Positions 7,572 through 17,093 of a DNA stretch of 64,000 bases are shown here, piece by piece. Below the pieces are notes generated by a model. That model did no database searches. It was not told the origin of the DNA and was given only the letters and a program-made list of their open reading frames with translations. How positions within the stretch are numbered: position 1 is the stretch's first letter; each line of letters begins with the position of its first letter. The stretch lies in assembly GCA_965212165.1 (NCBI GenBank), contig OZ243096.1, positions 310,001-374,000 on the forward strand, written 5' to 3'. This DNA comes from RHLJ01 sp965212165. GTDB taxonomy: Bacteria; Bacteroidota; Rhodothermia; Balneolales; Balneolaceae. The position numbers were made by a program, and so were the translations under genes.

Positions 7572-10500
7572 ATGGGTGGTTTATCTAGATTAGCTGTACA
7601 GCGACCTATTACATTTTTAATGACCAGCCTGATTTTAATTGGGTTTGGTATTTTTGGTGTTATACAGCTCAGACTCAACCTTTACCCTGATGTAAGTTTT
7701 CCAACCATCACTATTTTTACAGGGTATGAAGGCGTAGCTCCTGAAGATATGGAAACGCTAGTAACTCGCCCAATTGAGGAGACTGTTGGAAGTATAAGTG
7801 GTATTCGTAGAGTACGTTCTCTTTCAAGCCAAGGTGCTTCCGTAGTAAAATTAAATTTCAATTGGGGAACAGATCTTTATGAAGCCGAAAACGATGTCCG
7901 TAAACAACTTGGTTTCGTTGCTAGGACAATACCTCGAGACGCTGAAACGCCTCTTGTTTTTAGTTACGATCCAAATCAAGAACCGATTGTAGTTCTAGCA
8001 GTAACTTCTGAAGTTCGCTCACCAAGAGACCTTCGGACTTATGCTACACAAATATTAGAACAACGAATTGAAAGAATTAATGGAATTGCATCTGCAGAGA
8101 CTTCCGGTGGACTGGAACGTCAGATAAATGTAGTGATCGATAATGAAAAAATGAGATTATACAATATCTCGATTTCTGAAATCTCTACTCGTTTAAATGC
8201 CGAGAATATTCAAGTCCCTGCAGGGCAGTTAACCGAAGGTAATACAGTATATTCTCTACGAACAATGGGGGAATTGAAAAGTGTAGAACAGATTAAGAAT
8301 ACAGTTGTAGCTGTTCGTGAAGGCCGCTCGTTGTATCTACGAGATGTTGCAAATGTGGAAGATGGTATTGCACAACCAATTGGTAATGTTCAAGTAAATG
8401 GTGATGATGGAATCATTATCAACATTTATCGTCAAAGTGATGCAAATGTTGTTGTAGCTGCAGAAGAAGTAATTTCAAGTCTCGATGATATCAAGAAAAG
8501 CTTACCTGTTGATGTAGAAGTTGAAGTACTTACAAATAAAGCTGAATTCATAAAGCTTTCAATTGAAAATCTACTTCTTACTGGTCTTCAAGCTATTATA
8601 TTAGTGGTATTGATCCTTCTAGCTTTTTTAAGAAGTGGACGTTCTGCATTAATAATTGCTATCTCTATTCCAGTTTCTATTATTACAACATTTGCGGTAA
8701 TGAATTTTGCTGACTTAAGCTTGAATATCATATCGCTATCTGGTTTAACCCTTGCTGTTGGTCTTGTTGTTGATGATGCCGTAGTAGTTCTTGAAAATAT
8801 ATTCCGTTTTAGAGAAGAGGGTAAAAATAGAAAAGACGCCGCTATTATGGGCGCAACTGAAGTTGCCGTTCCAGTAGTTATATCAACATTAACTACATTA
8901 GTGGTTTTCTTACCTATTCTTTTTGTACCAGGTATTGCTGGATTCTTATTTCGCGATTTAGCACTTACAATTTCATTTTCACTTTCAGTTTCTTCACTGG
9001 TTGCTTTAACTCTAATACCTATGATGACTTCTCAGTTCTTTAAAGATGGAGAAGAATCATTTCAAGCAACAAATAAAGTGGCCATGTTCTTTAGTAACTC
9101 ACTAGAGAAGTTAGAGAATGCATATTCAAAGCAATTAGATTCAGCTCTTAAGCATAGTGGATTAATTGTTTTAGCTTCCGTTTTATTTTTTGGAGCAACC
9201 TTACCTATTTTTAATAGTCTTGGTGGAGAATTCTTTCCAAGAGTAGATGAAGGCGCTTTTACACTTGAAGTAAGTAGAGAAGCTGGTGTTAGTTTACTTG
9301 AATTAGAACGTTCGTTCAAACAAGTGGAAAGTGTAATTCGACAAGAAGTACCAGAAGCCCGAATCGTTGTTTCTGATTATGGTGACAAAGAAGGTATTGA
9401 AGGAGCTGATAATCCTGGTGGTTTCACGGGTACTGTTCGTGTTGAATTAGTCTCACTTGATGATAGGAATCGTACTCAATTCGAAATAGTCGGAGATATT
9501 CTTAATAAACTTACTATTGTACCTGGTATTGATGTTCAGGAATTAATTCAAGATCCGTTAAGTCCGGATGGAGAAAATGGGCTAATCGTTCAAATTTTTG
9601 GATATGAAGCTGATATCAAGAAAAACCTATCTGATGGTGTGAAAGAAAGAATTACCCAAATAGATGGCGTTGTTAGTGCTTATAGTACTGCCGATCAAGG
9701 AAGACCTGAATTACGACTTATCATGGATAGAGAACGTATTTCTTTGGTAGGTATGAATACTAATCAAGTAGCAAGTGCTATTAGCGATGCTGTTCAAGGA
9801 AGTATTGCAACTAGTTTCGTAGATCAAGGTGTGGAGTTTGAGGTAAAAGTTGAACTAGACCCTAAGCAAAAAGCGGAATCTACTGATTTAGAAAGTATCC
9901 AAATTCGAATACCTTCCGGTGAATGGATGCCTTTAAGTAACCTTGCTAGAGTAGAACGTTATACTGGCCCAAGTAACGTTACACGAATTGATCAAGAACG
10001 TGTAATTGAAATATTTACAGAACTAGATGGTGTAGATTTAAAAAGTGCTTCAGCTGAAGCTCGTGAATTACTTGACCAAATTGAATGGCCAGATGGTTAT
10101 AGATATGCCCTTGCAGGATCAGCCGAAGAACAAGCTGAGTCTTTTGGTTTCTTATTAATTGCTTTTGCGATTGCTGGAGTTCTAACCTATATGGTTATGG
10201 CTTCTCAGTTTGAAAGTTTAGTTGAACCGTTCATAATTATTTTCACAATTCCTCTTGCACTTTCTGGGGTTTTGATTATGCTAGGAATTACAGGAACTGC
10301 AATTAGTGTTACTTCAATGGTAGGTCTTATTCTTCTTTCTGGTATTGTTGTGAATAATGGAATTGTAATGATTGATTATATCAAAATATTGCAAGCACGA
10401 GGTTTATCTAGACATGAAGCTATTGTTCAAGGTGCAACTAGAAGGCTTCGACCTATTTTAATGACCGCCTTTACAACCATCCTTTCAATGGTTCCTTTGG

Positions 10501-10697
10501 CTCTTGAACTTGGTTCAGGTTCGGAAACATGGAGCCCAATGGCAAGAACAGTAATTGGTGGATTAACAATGTCAACCTTTCTAATGCTTTTTGTTGTACC
10601 GAGTATTTATATGCTAATAAATAAAGGCGTTGGTAATCTTGGCTTTGATGCCATACATAAAGAAGATCCACTTCAACAAGAGGAGTTAGTATCATGA
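7572..10697 (+). CDS. RND efflux permease subunit 1 (HAE1-like)
   Basis: Proton-driven inner-membrane exporter of 1041 residues, the usual RND length. The N-terminal helix is followed by LRLNLYPDVSFPTITIFT, typical of the family. The first periplasmic loop and TM2-TM6 follow, then the second half repeats the pattern. TM4 carries GLVVDDAVVVLENI, with Asp401-Asp402 equivalent to AcrB Asp407/408. In TM10 the position of AcrB Lys940 is Asn (GIVVNNGIVMIDY, about 928), common in this subfamily. Substrates are probably drugs or lipophiles rather than metals, since the CzcA-type signature is absent. It follows the adaptor by 1 bp and overlaps the second permease through ATGA. Confidence 0.93.
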   Translation: MGGLSRLAVQRPITFLMTSLILIGFGIFGVIQLRLNLYPDVSFPTITIFTGYEGVAPEDMETLVTRPIEETVGSISGIRRVRSLSSQGASVVKLNFNWGTDLYEAENDVRKQLGFVARTIPRDAETPLVFSYDPNQEPIVVLAVTSEVRSPRDLRTYATQILEQRIERINGIASAETSGGLERQINVVIDNEKMRLYNISISEISTRLNAENIQVPAGQLTEGNTVYSLRTMGELKSVEQIKNTVVAVREGRSLYLRDVANVEDGIAQPIGNVQVNGDDGIIINIYRQSDANVVVAAEEVISSLDDIKKSLPVDVEVEVLTNKAEFIKLSIENLLLTGLQAIILVVLILLAFLRSGRSALIIAISIPVSIITTFAVMNFADLSLNIISLSGLTLAVGLVVDDAVVVLENIFRFREEGKNRKDAAIMGATEVAVPVVISTLTTLVVFLPILFVPGIAGFLFRDLALTISFSLSVSSLVALTLIPMMTSQFFKDGEESFQATNKVAMFFSNSLEKLENAYSKQLDSALKHSGLIVLASVLFFGATLPIFNSLGGEFFPRVDEGAFTLEVSREAGVSLLELERSFKQVESVIRQEVPEARIVVSDYGDKEGIEGADNPGGFTGTVRVELVSLDDRNRTQFEIVGDILNKLTIVPGIDVQELIQDPLSPDGENGLIVQIFGYEADIKKNLSDGVKERITQIDGVVSAYSTADQGRPELRLIMDRERISLVGMNTNQVASAISDAVQGSIATSFVDQGVEFEVKVELDPKQKAESTDLESIQIRIPSGEWMPLSNLARVERYTGPSNVTRIDQERVIEIFTELDGVDLKSASAEARELLDQIEWPDGYRYALAGSAEEQAESFGFLLIAFAIAGVLTYMVMASQFESLVEPFIIIFTIPLALSGVLIMLGITGTAISVTSMVGLILLSGIVVNNGIVMIDYIKILQARGLSRHEAIVQGATRRLRPILMTAFTTILSMVPLALELGSGSETWSPMARTVIGGLTMSTFLMLFVVPSIYMLINKGVGNLGFDAIHKEDPLQQEELVS

Positions 10698-13600
10698 AAA
10701 AATTCAGCCTTACATCAGGGATCCTGAAACGCCCTATTACAGTAATAATGTGTACTCTTATTATTGTTGGGTTTGGTATTTTTTCGCTAACAAATTTACG
10801 GGTAACACTTTTTCCGTCGCTTAATATTCCAGTATTAGCCGTTTCATCTGGGTATCAAAATGTTGCTCCTGAAGATATTGATAGACTAATTGTTACTCCT
10901 ATTGAAGGTGCGGTTTCTGCAATTGAAGGAATTGAGTCGTTAGAAGCTAGAGTAAGTAGAGGAAATGCTTTTGTAATCCTTAGATTATATGATGGAACTG
11001 ATATCCGTAAGACAGAATTAAAAGTTCAAAAGGCTATTGATCAAATAAGAGCGGACTTACCACAGGCAGCTCGTGAACCAACAATATTTCAATTCGATCC
11101 AGAGAATAGACCTATTATGCAACTAAGCATTAATTCGAGTCTAAAAGGATTAGATGAGCTTAGAAACATTGCAATTGAAACGGTTGAACCAAACCTTGAA
11201 CGTTTAGTTGGCTTAGCCTCAGCGGATACAAGAGGTGGTTTAGAACGTCGTATCTATATTGATGTATCTCCAATGAGCCTAGCTCAGCACAATATTGTAC
11301 CATCTGAGTTAGAAAATGCAATAAGTTCAAATAATACTCAGCTCCCAATGGGCAATGTAATTGCACAGAATATAAGCTATAGTGTTCGTGCAGAATCGTT
11401 ATATGAAACGGTTGAACAGATTAAAAAAACTATTATCAAGGTTTCTGATAATGGAGTCCCAATTCGTGTCGAAGATGTAGCGGATGTATCTGATGGGTTT
11501 ACAGAAGTAACCAGTTTAGTAAATGTAAATGGGAATAATAGTGTATCTATTGAAGTTCAGAAAAACTCTGATGCAAATACACTCGATGTTGTAAATGCTG
11601 TTAAGGTCCTTGTTCCCGAATTAAATGAATTATTACCTCCTGGGGTAGAATTAAGAATTTTATCTGACGAAGGTCGAGCAATAGATGACTCCATCAATAA
11701 TTTAGCCCAATCTTCTGTAATAGCACTTATTGTAGTAATATTTGTGATCCTCGTTTTTATGGGTGGATGGAGAATCTCATTAGTTGTTGCTATTTCTATT
11801 CCTGTCTCCATTGCGGCAACATTTGCAACTATGTATGCAATAGATTTAACCTTGAATATATTTACGATCTCTGCTCTAGCATTAGCAATCGGACTTTTAG
11901 TGGATAATGCTATTGTAGTTGCAGAAAGTATTGCAAAGAAAATGGAAGAAGGTAGTCGTCGCTATCAAGCAGCTTTATCTGGAACAAATGAAGTTATTGG
12001 CCCCTTACTCGGATCAACTTTAACTACTTTGGGTGTTTTTATACCTATAACTTTGATTTCCGGAATTCAAGGTATCTTTTTCAAGGAATTCGCAATCACT
12101 ATTAGCTTTGCAATTGCAATCTCTTTTATAACATCTATTATTTTAGTGCCTGTTATATCAATTCTTGTATTAGATAGAGACCAATTTAATAAACGAAATT
12201 TCATGTTTAAAGCTATCCATAAGCTTGAGAATGGATATGGCTTAATATTGCGTTGGATTTTAAAGCACAAATGGATTCCAACTCTAACACTTATAGCTTT
12301 GATATATGGCACATTTACTATGTATACAAGCATAAATAAAGAAGGATTTCCGGAAAGTGATTCTGGAGAAATTGATGTAAATGTGACCTTACCTGAAGGC
12401 ACAAAGCTGATCAAAACTGTTGAAGTAATGAAAGGCTTTGAACAAATTCTTCTTGAGAAACCGGAAATCGAAACCTTAGTTTCTTCTATTGGAAGAAGTC
12501 GCTGGACTGAACAAACAAATGCAGGAAGTTTTACCATTCAACTAGTCTCTGTTGATGAAAGAGAAATAACTAGTAATGAGCTTGCTGCTACCTTAAGACA
12601 GGAATTAACAGCACCTGGTGTAAATATTAGGGCTTCTGTTGAGGGTGGCGGTATTCGATTTGGCGGAAGAGGTTTTAGATCTGGTGGTGGCTCTGTTCGA
12701 TTAAGCCTAATTGGACCTGAAATGACTGAAATGCTTAAAATCTCAAAACAACTTGAAGATAAGTTTCTAGATGACCCGAATATTATATCAGTTGATAATG
12801 GGCGAACCGACCCAACTCCTGAACTTCAATTTATTGTAGACAGAGACCGAGTTGGATTGTTAAATTCAGGAATACTTGAAGTTGCTAATAATCTTAGAAC
12901 ACAAACTTTAGGTAATCAAGCTGGTTTCTTCCGTGCAGAAGGACGAGAAATTCCAATTGAAGTACGAACAGCTAAAACATCCTTAAAATCTAGGGAAGAT
13001 TTGTTTGACCTTGAAGTACTTCAATATGAAGATCAACGAATACCAGTTGTAGCAGTTGGTGAGTTTCAAGAAACAAAAGGAGTTGATTCATATTCCAAAC
13101 GTAATAGAGAAATTCTGCTAGATGTTAGTATTCAATTTGATGGTGATGCAACAACCTATCGGGAATTAATTACGAATTATATGACTAATGAGGTAATTAT
13201 GCCCGAAGGTTATCGATATGAATTTACTGGAGCCTCTCAAGAGGCTCAGGAAGGTGCTAAACAATTCTTATATGCAGGTTTAGCAGCATTAGTACTCATG
13301 TTTATGATAATGGCATCTCTATTTGAGAATTTCCGTGATCCATTTGTAATCTGGTTATGTATTCCAATGGCTTTGTTTGGTGCATTGGCTGGTTTAATAT
13401 TATTAGGTTCACCATTAAGTACAACCGGGAATATTGGATTATTCATGCTCGTTGGTATTATTGTAAATAATGGGATAGTACTTGTTGATTATATGCACTT
13501 ACGAACTCGTGGAACCGAATTTGATACAGCAAAAGACTCCGAGTTTATGAAACGTATATTAGAAGCATGTAAAAGAAGAATGCGACCAATTCTATTAACT

Positions 13601-13825
13601 GCAATAACAACTATTTGTTCAATGATTCCATTATCATTAGAACTTGGTGCTGGCGCTGAGATTTGGTCACCACTTGCAAAAACTGTTATTGGTGGACTTA
13701 CATTTGGTGTAGTATTCACATTATTTATTACTCCAGCTATCTCAGTAGGTCTTAAGCAGGTGTCTAATTGGATTGGATCACTTTTCCGTCGTTTTAAAAC
13801 TCGTTCTACCGTCCAAGTTTCATAA
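10694..13825 (+). CDS. RND efflux permease subunit 2 (HAE1-like)
   Basis: Second, divergent RND permease of 1043 residues that overlaps the first by 4 bp. The N-terminus has the family pattern LRVTLFPSLNIPVLAVSSGY. TM4 reads GLLVDNAIVVAESI, so Asp404 is kept but the partner Asp is Asn405. TM10 reads GIIVNNGIVLVDY. A Gly/Arg-rich stretch (GGGIRFGGRGFRSGGG, about 652-667) sits in the second periplasmic loop. Two non-identical permeases in one operon suggest a heterotrimer, as in E. coli MdtBC, or two alternative pumps sharing one adaptor. No TolC-like channel is encoded nearby, so an outer-membrane partner must come from elsewhere. Confidence 0.92.
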   Translation: MKKFSLTSGILKRPITVIMCTLIIVGFGIFSLTNLRVTLFPSLNIPVLAVSSGYQNVAPEDIDRLIVTPIEGAVSAIEGIESLEARVSRGNAFVILRLYDGTDIRKTELKVQKAIDQIRADLPQAAREPTIFQFDPENRPIMQLSINSSLKGLDELRNIAIETVEPNLERLVGLASADTRGGLERRIYIDVSPMSLAQHNIVPSELENAISSNNTQLPMGNVIAQNISYSVRAESLYETVEQIKKTIIKVSDNGVPIRVEDVADVSDGFTEVTSLVNVNGNNSVSIEVQKNSDANTLDVVNAVKVLVPELNELLPPGVELRILSDEGRAIDDSINNLAQSSVIALIVVIFVILVFMGGWRISLVVAISIPVSIAATFATMYAIDLTLNIFTISALALAIGLLVDNAIVVAESIAKKMEEGSRRYQAALSGTNEVIGPLLGSTLTTLGVFIPITLISGIQGIFFKEFAITISFAIAISFITSIILVPVISILVLDRDQFNKRNFMFKAIHKLENGYGLILRWILKHKWIPTLTLIALIYGTFTMYTSINKEGFPESDSGEIDVNVTLPEGTKLIKTVEVMKGFEQILLEKPEIETLVSSIGRSRWTEQTNAGSFTIQLVSVDEREITSNELAATLRQELTAPGVNIRASVEGGGIRFGGRGFRSGGGSVRLSLIGPEMTEMLKISKQLEDKFLDDPNIISVDNGRTDPTPELQFIVDRDRVGLLNSGILEVANNLRTQTLGNQAGFFRAEGREIPIEVRTAKTSLKSREDLFDLEVLQYEDQRIPVVAVGEFQETKGVDSYSKRNREILLDVSIQFDGDATTYRELITNYMTNEVIMPEGYRYEFTGASQEAQEGAKQFLYAGLAALVLMFMIMASLFENFRDPFVIWLCIPMALFGALAGLILLGSPLSTTGNIGLFMLVGIIVNNGIVLVDYMHLRTRGTEFDTAKDSEFMKRILEACKRRMRPILLTAITTICSMIPLSLELGAGAEIWSPLAKTVIGGLTFGVVFTLFITPAISVGLKQVSNWIGSLFRRFKTRSTVQVS

Positions 13826-13907
13826 TGAATTTCTAATAGCAATTTATAGTAATTGAAATACGATTTAACTATCCTTAGATCAGATATAAATATTAAATAC
13901 TAATGTC

Positions 13908-14213
13908 ATGAGTAAATCAGGAAATTTTTTAGCAGGATTATTAACTGGAGCATTAGCAGGTACTGTGCTTGCACTACTTTACGCTCCAGACTCAGGAAAG
14001 AATACAAGAGATCGTCTTTCTTATCGCTTAAGCAACTATCGCGATGAGCTTACCGATTTGATTACAGAATTAAGAAAGGAAAAGCAGAAATTAGTATCTG
14101 AAGCCAAAGAAAAAGGCGAGAAGGTAGTTGTTGAAGCTAAAGAAAAAGCCGAAGACTTAATTAGAGAAGCAGAAGATTTATTGGCTTCAATTGATTCTGT
14201 AAAAGAAAACTAA
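13908..14213 (+). CDS. YtxH domain-containing small membrane protein
   Basis: A 101-residue protein with the YtxH arrangement. One glycine-rich transmembrane helix (GNFLAGLLTGALAGTVLALLYAP, residues 5-27) is followed by SGKNTRDRLSYR and a long charged, probably coiled-coil tail of Lys/Glu/Ala heptads (about 50-95). Members of the family are linked to envelope stress in other bacteria, but the biochemical role is unknown. It lies 82 bp after the RND operon and could be read from it or from its own promoter. It ends at a convergent terminator. Confidence 0.85.
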   Translation: MSKSGNFLAGLLTGALAGTVLALLYAPDSGKNTRDRLSYRLSNYRDELTDLITELRKEKQKLVSEAKEKGEKVVVEAKEKAEDLIREAEDLLASIDSVKEN

Positions 14214-14217
14214 TCAT

Positions 14218-14250
14218 AAATAACACTCTTATATAAACTAAGAGTTATTT
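14218..14250 (+). terminator. Convergent (bidirectional) terminator
   Basis: AATAAC-ac-TCTTA pairs with TAAGAGTTATT around a TATAAAC loop, with a 2-nt bulge in the left arm. It is flanked by A on the left and T on the right, so it can serve both the YtxH gene (+) and the peptidyl-prolyl isomerase gene (-), whose stops lie on either side. Confidence 0.6.
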
Positions 14251-14267
14251 CCTATTCGAATTAAAAA

Positions 14268-16013
14268 TCATTCGGTTTCTTTTTTCTTATTTAGCTCATA
14301 AATCTCATCGAATAATAGAGTGTCAACCTTTATTGTAGCCTGTTCTCTTAACATCTCAACTTCACTGTTAATACGATCATATACTTTATAGCGAGTTTCT
14401 AAATTCCCTACTCTAGTTTCTATATTAACATCCTCTACATCTCTTTCAACTAGCTTAAATACCATCCACCCTTCAGAAGCGGAATTAGCAATAACAGGCA
14501 TTCCAATTACCCCTTTTCTTACTAGCGTGTAATCAGTATTTGTAGGATCAATAATACGATATTCAATATTCTTATAATTATCATAGCTTATGGGTAGGCC
14601 TCCTGAATTTATATCAGCTTTGATTTCTTCAGCCTCCTTAACATTTGCTACAGGTATTTTCCAATAACTAGCTCGTATCTGAACTACTTTATTACTTATT
14701 AGTCTCTGTTTAAAGCTTGAAGGTACTTCGATTGATGTTGTATCAGATACAGCTTCTATTGCCAATTCTGTCTGATATAATTGAGAGAGCACATCATATC
14801 CTCTACTTTGCACTTCCCGTACAACTCTTTCATCATTAGAATACTCTTCTTGGTCCGCAAGTTGATAAAAGACTTCATTCCTAAGAGCTCGACCTAAAGA
14901 TGCACCAGTTCTATTCTTCGACTCATTAAATGGTAAATAAGGTAACCATTCTAGGTAGTCTTGGAACGTAAACTCTAATCGTTCACCTTTTAACAAGTAG
15001 GTAGCTAATATTGTATTGTTATCTAATGATTCACTTAATGATCCAATACGCTGATCATCCCAAAAATTTGATTCCTGCTCAATATTTTCAGTTGCATTAA
15101 TAATCTGATCTTCAGACATATTACCAATGCTTTCTCTCAAAATTTTTAGGTTTTCGACATCTACCTCAACCAAAAGAGTCGACATTAAATCTCTTACATA
15201 ACTATTTGATACTAATCTTTGTTTTCTGAGCTTAACCTGACTAGAAATACCTGGTTTCCTTACTTGGTATTCATCTTCTGCAAGTATAGCAGGAAACTCT
15301 ATAAACTCTACATATACGATATGATATCCGAATAAACTTCGTACAGGTTTCGAGTATTCACCTTGATTAGTTGAAAAAGCAGCTTCAGCAAAAGCATCAT
15401 CTACTCCAAAATAAGTTACTGGTCCAAGATAGCCTGCCAATGAATCATATTGCTGAGTCTCAAAATAATCGTTAGCTACATCAACGAAACTTTCTCCATT
15501 TTCTAATCTCTGATAAGGTTCCCTTAAGTCAGCTTCATTAATTGAAAATAACTGACGGACATATACTTTCCTCTGTTTTTTTGCATAAGCCATCCGTACT
15601 TCTTCATCAGTAGGCGTATCAATTAGCTTATCCATTTCGTCAATGAAATAATAATCTATCATTGACTTTCGCTCTCTATACTTAAGGGCTTTTAAGTAAA
15701 TGGGATCATCCAACAAATCTCTCTCATTAGATTTATCAGCAAGTACTAGATTATCTATTAACTCATTTAGAAATAGATACCTTCCTGTTTTAGTATCATT
15801 CTGGCCTGTCTGTATTAATCTCCGAACATATCTGCTTTGGAATTCATTAACAGATACTTCTATTCCATTAACATCTATGAGTGTTTTTTCTAGCTCATCT
15901 ATTGGTGCTTTTTCAGAACAAGATTGAAAAAAGAATAAAACAAAAACTATTATAAATAAGAATGGCTGCCTCAAATTGAAGCAGCCATAACTAAACTGTG
16001 TTTTTAGGGTCAT
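14268..16013 (-). CDS. PpiC/SurA-type peptidyl-prolyl isomerase lipoprotein
   Basis: Predicted periplasmic parvulin-type foldase of 581 residues. It has a signal ending FFQSC (Cys32 if the ATG at 16013 is used). A SurA-like N-terminal helical region is followed by a parvulin domain with KKQRKVYVRQLFSI, NGESFVDVANDYFE, LGPVTYFG and PVRSLFGYHIVYV (about 145-240). A second, less clear half includes a parvulin-like strand pattern near 505-540. Its start abuts the stop of the PorV-like gene, and a hairpin (15964-15986) covers codons 10-17. Start choice is therefore uncertain, and an in-frame TTG at codon 14 would give a shorter signal. As last gene of the cluster it may fold the beta-barrel or T9SS partners encoded upstream. 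Confidence 0.82.
   Translation of the reverse strand: MTLKTQFSYGCFNLRQPFLFIIVFVLFFFQSCSEKAPIDELEKTLIDVNGIEVSVNEFQSRYVRRLIQTGQNDTKTGRYLFLNELIDNLVLADKSNERDLLDDPIYLKALKYRERKSMIDYYFIDEMDKLIDTPTDEEVRMAYAKKQRKVYVRQLFSINEADLREPYQRLENGESFVDVANDYFETQQYDSLAGYLGPVTYFGVDDAFAEAAFSTNQGEYSKPVRSLFGYHIVYVEFIEFPAILAEDEYQVRKPGISSQVKLRKQRLVSNSYVRDLMSTLLVEVDVENLKILRESIGNMSEDQIINATENIEQESNFWDDQRIGSLSESLDNNTILATYLLKGERLEFTFQDYLEWLPYLPFNESKNRTGASLGRALRNEVFYQLADQEEYSNDERVVREVQSRGYDVLSQLYQTELAIEAVSDTTSIEVPSSFKQRLISNKVVQIRASYWKIPVANVKEAEEIKADINSGGLPISYDNYKNIEYRIIDPTNTDYTLVRKGVIGMPVIANSASEGWMVFKLVERDVEDVNIETRVGNLETRYKVYDRINSEVEMLREQATIKVDTLLFDEIYELNKKKETE
15964..15986 (-). promoter_or_regulatory. Hairpin at the 5' end of the PPIase gene
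   Basis: GGCTGCTTCA and TGAGGCAGCC on the minus strand form a 10-bp stem (one G-U pair) with a 3-nt loop, inside the first codons of the isomerase gene. It is G+C-rich compared with its surroundings. There is no clean T-run, so it is more likely an attenuating, processing or translation-limiting element than a full terminator. Confidence 0.5.
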
Positions 16014-17069
16014 CTAAAAATAAAGCTTTAAATCTATCATTGTAGTTTGACCAAGATACTCATAAGGTACTTGTGCAAAATCAACTCCAATTGCTAAACC
16101 AGTTGCAGTTTTAAGGATAAAACCAGCACCATAAGTAAAGTGAGAATCTACTCTATCACCAAGTAAAAGGTCTTTGTAACCAGCTCTTGCATGAAACTTA
16201 ACAGTATTTGATAAGTAGCTTAATTCAGTACCTGAATCAAGATTTAAATCGTTGTCGTTAGTCTGTTGAGCATCAGTTAGTAAGAGTAATTCTAAATTAT
16301 CCTTTTTGATGGCAGGAATCTTTAAACCAAATCTAAATGAAAGCGGTAAATCCCATTTATCCATATATACTCTTGCAGCCACATCTTCATTATTACCCTC
16401 ACTTATTGGATCAACATCTAAGAAATATTGACTATTGATCCCATCCATCTGCATTTTACCACCAAAATTACTGATAGATGCTCCAATAGTTAGTCCATTC
16501 AGATAATCTGTTTCTAGTAAGAAACCAACATCGACAGCAAATGTTTCTGCCGTCATATCATAGATTTTTTGTTGAATTAACTTAGCAGTACCACCGAAGT
16601 AAAAACTTTCAGTTAGGTTTTGAGCGTAAGTAAGACCAATACTCAAGTCATGAGCTCCAAATGTAGCTCCAGTACCTTCCTGTTCTTCTACTGTTCGAAC
16701 GTCCATCCTACCGTAATCAACAAAATTAACTGCAAAACCAAAGTTCTTCCCAGTATTGTTGCCAATAGGGAAAACTAAAGCAGCTCCATACGCACTTACA
16801 TCAACAAACAGTTCATTAAAACTAAAGAAAGCTGAACTATTACTGCCTGCATCATTTTTAACTGCTATACCTGATGGATTCCAATACATAGCTTCAGCAC
16901 CTGAAACATTTACTGTATTCGCATGTCCAAGAGCGGCACCTTTTGCACCAACACCCATTGTTAAAAATGGAGCTGCTGACGTTCCTACTCGGCTTTGACC
17001 AAATGCTTGCGTAGCAGCAAGTAGTACAAAAATCTGTAATGTGATTATTATTTTATTCATGAATCTCAT
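16014..17069 (-). CDS. PorV/PorQ family outer-membrane protein
   Basis: A 351-residue exported beta-barrel protein. The signal peptide ends TQAFGQ (about 25). It then has the family start SRVGTSAAPFLTMGVGAKGAALGHA and the AMYWNPSGIA motif (about 60-69), followed by alternating strands and a C-terminal aromatic ending (LKLYF). The PorV/PorQ family includes T9SS outer-membrane shuttle and cap proteins, but many paralogues in FCB bacteria sit beside individual T9SS substrates and TonB receptors, as here. The stop codon lies immediately before the isomerase start, and the upstream T9SS protein ends 24 bp away, so it is part of the operon. Which substrate it serves is inferred from position. Confidence 0.85.
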   Translation of the reverse strand: MRFMNKIIITLQIFVLLAATQAFGQSRVGTSAAPFLTMGVGAKGAALGHANTVNVSGAEAMYWNPSGIAVKNDAGSNSSAFFSFNELFVDVSAYGAALVFPIGNNTGKNFGFAVNFVDYGRMDVRTVEEQEGTGATFGAHDLSIGLTYAQNLTESFYFGGTAKLIQQKIYDMTAETFAVDVGFLLETDYLNGLTIGASISNFGGKMQMDGINSQYFLDVDPISEGNNEDVAARVYMDKWDLPLSFRFGLKIPAIKKDNLELLLLTDAQQTNDNDLNLDSGTELSYLSNTVKFHARAGYKDLLLGDRVDSHFTYGAGFILKTATGLAIGVDFAQVPYEYLGQTTMIDLKLYF

Positions 17070-17093
17070 ATTAATCTGGTTGTATACTTGCTA

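Noticed and set aside
12067..12537. 156-residue ORF antisense to the second RND permease
   Set aside because: The conserved permease fully explains this DNA, and the antisense frame has no recognisable domain.
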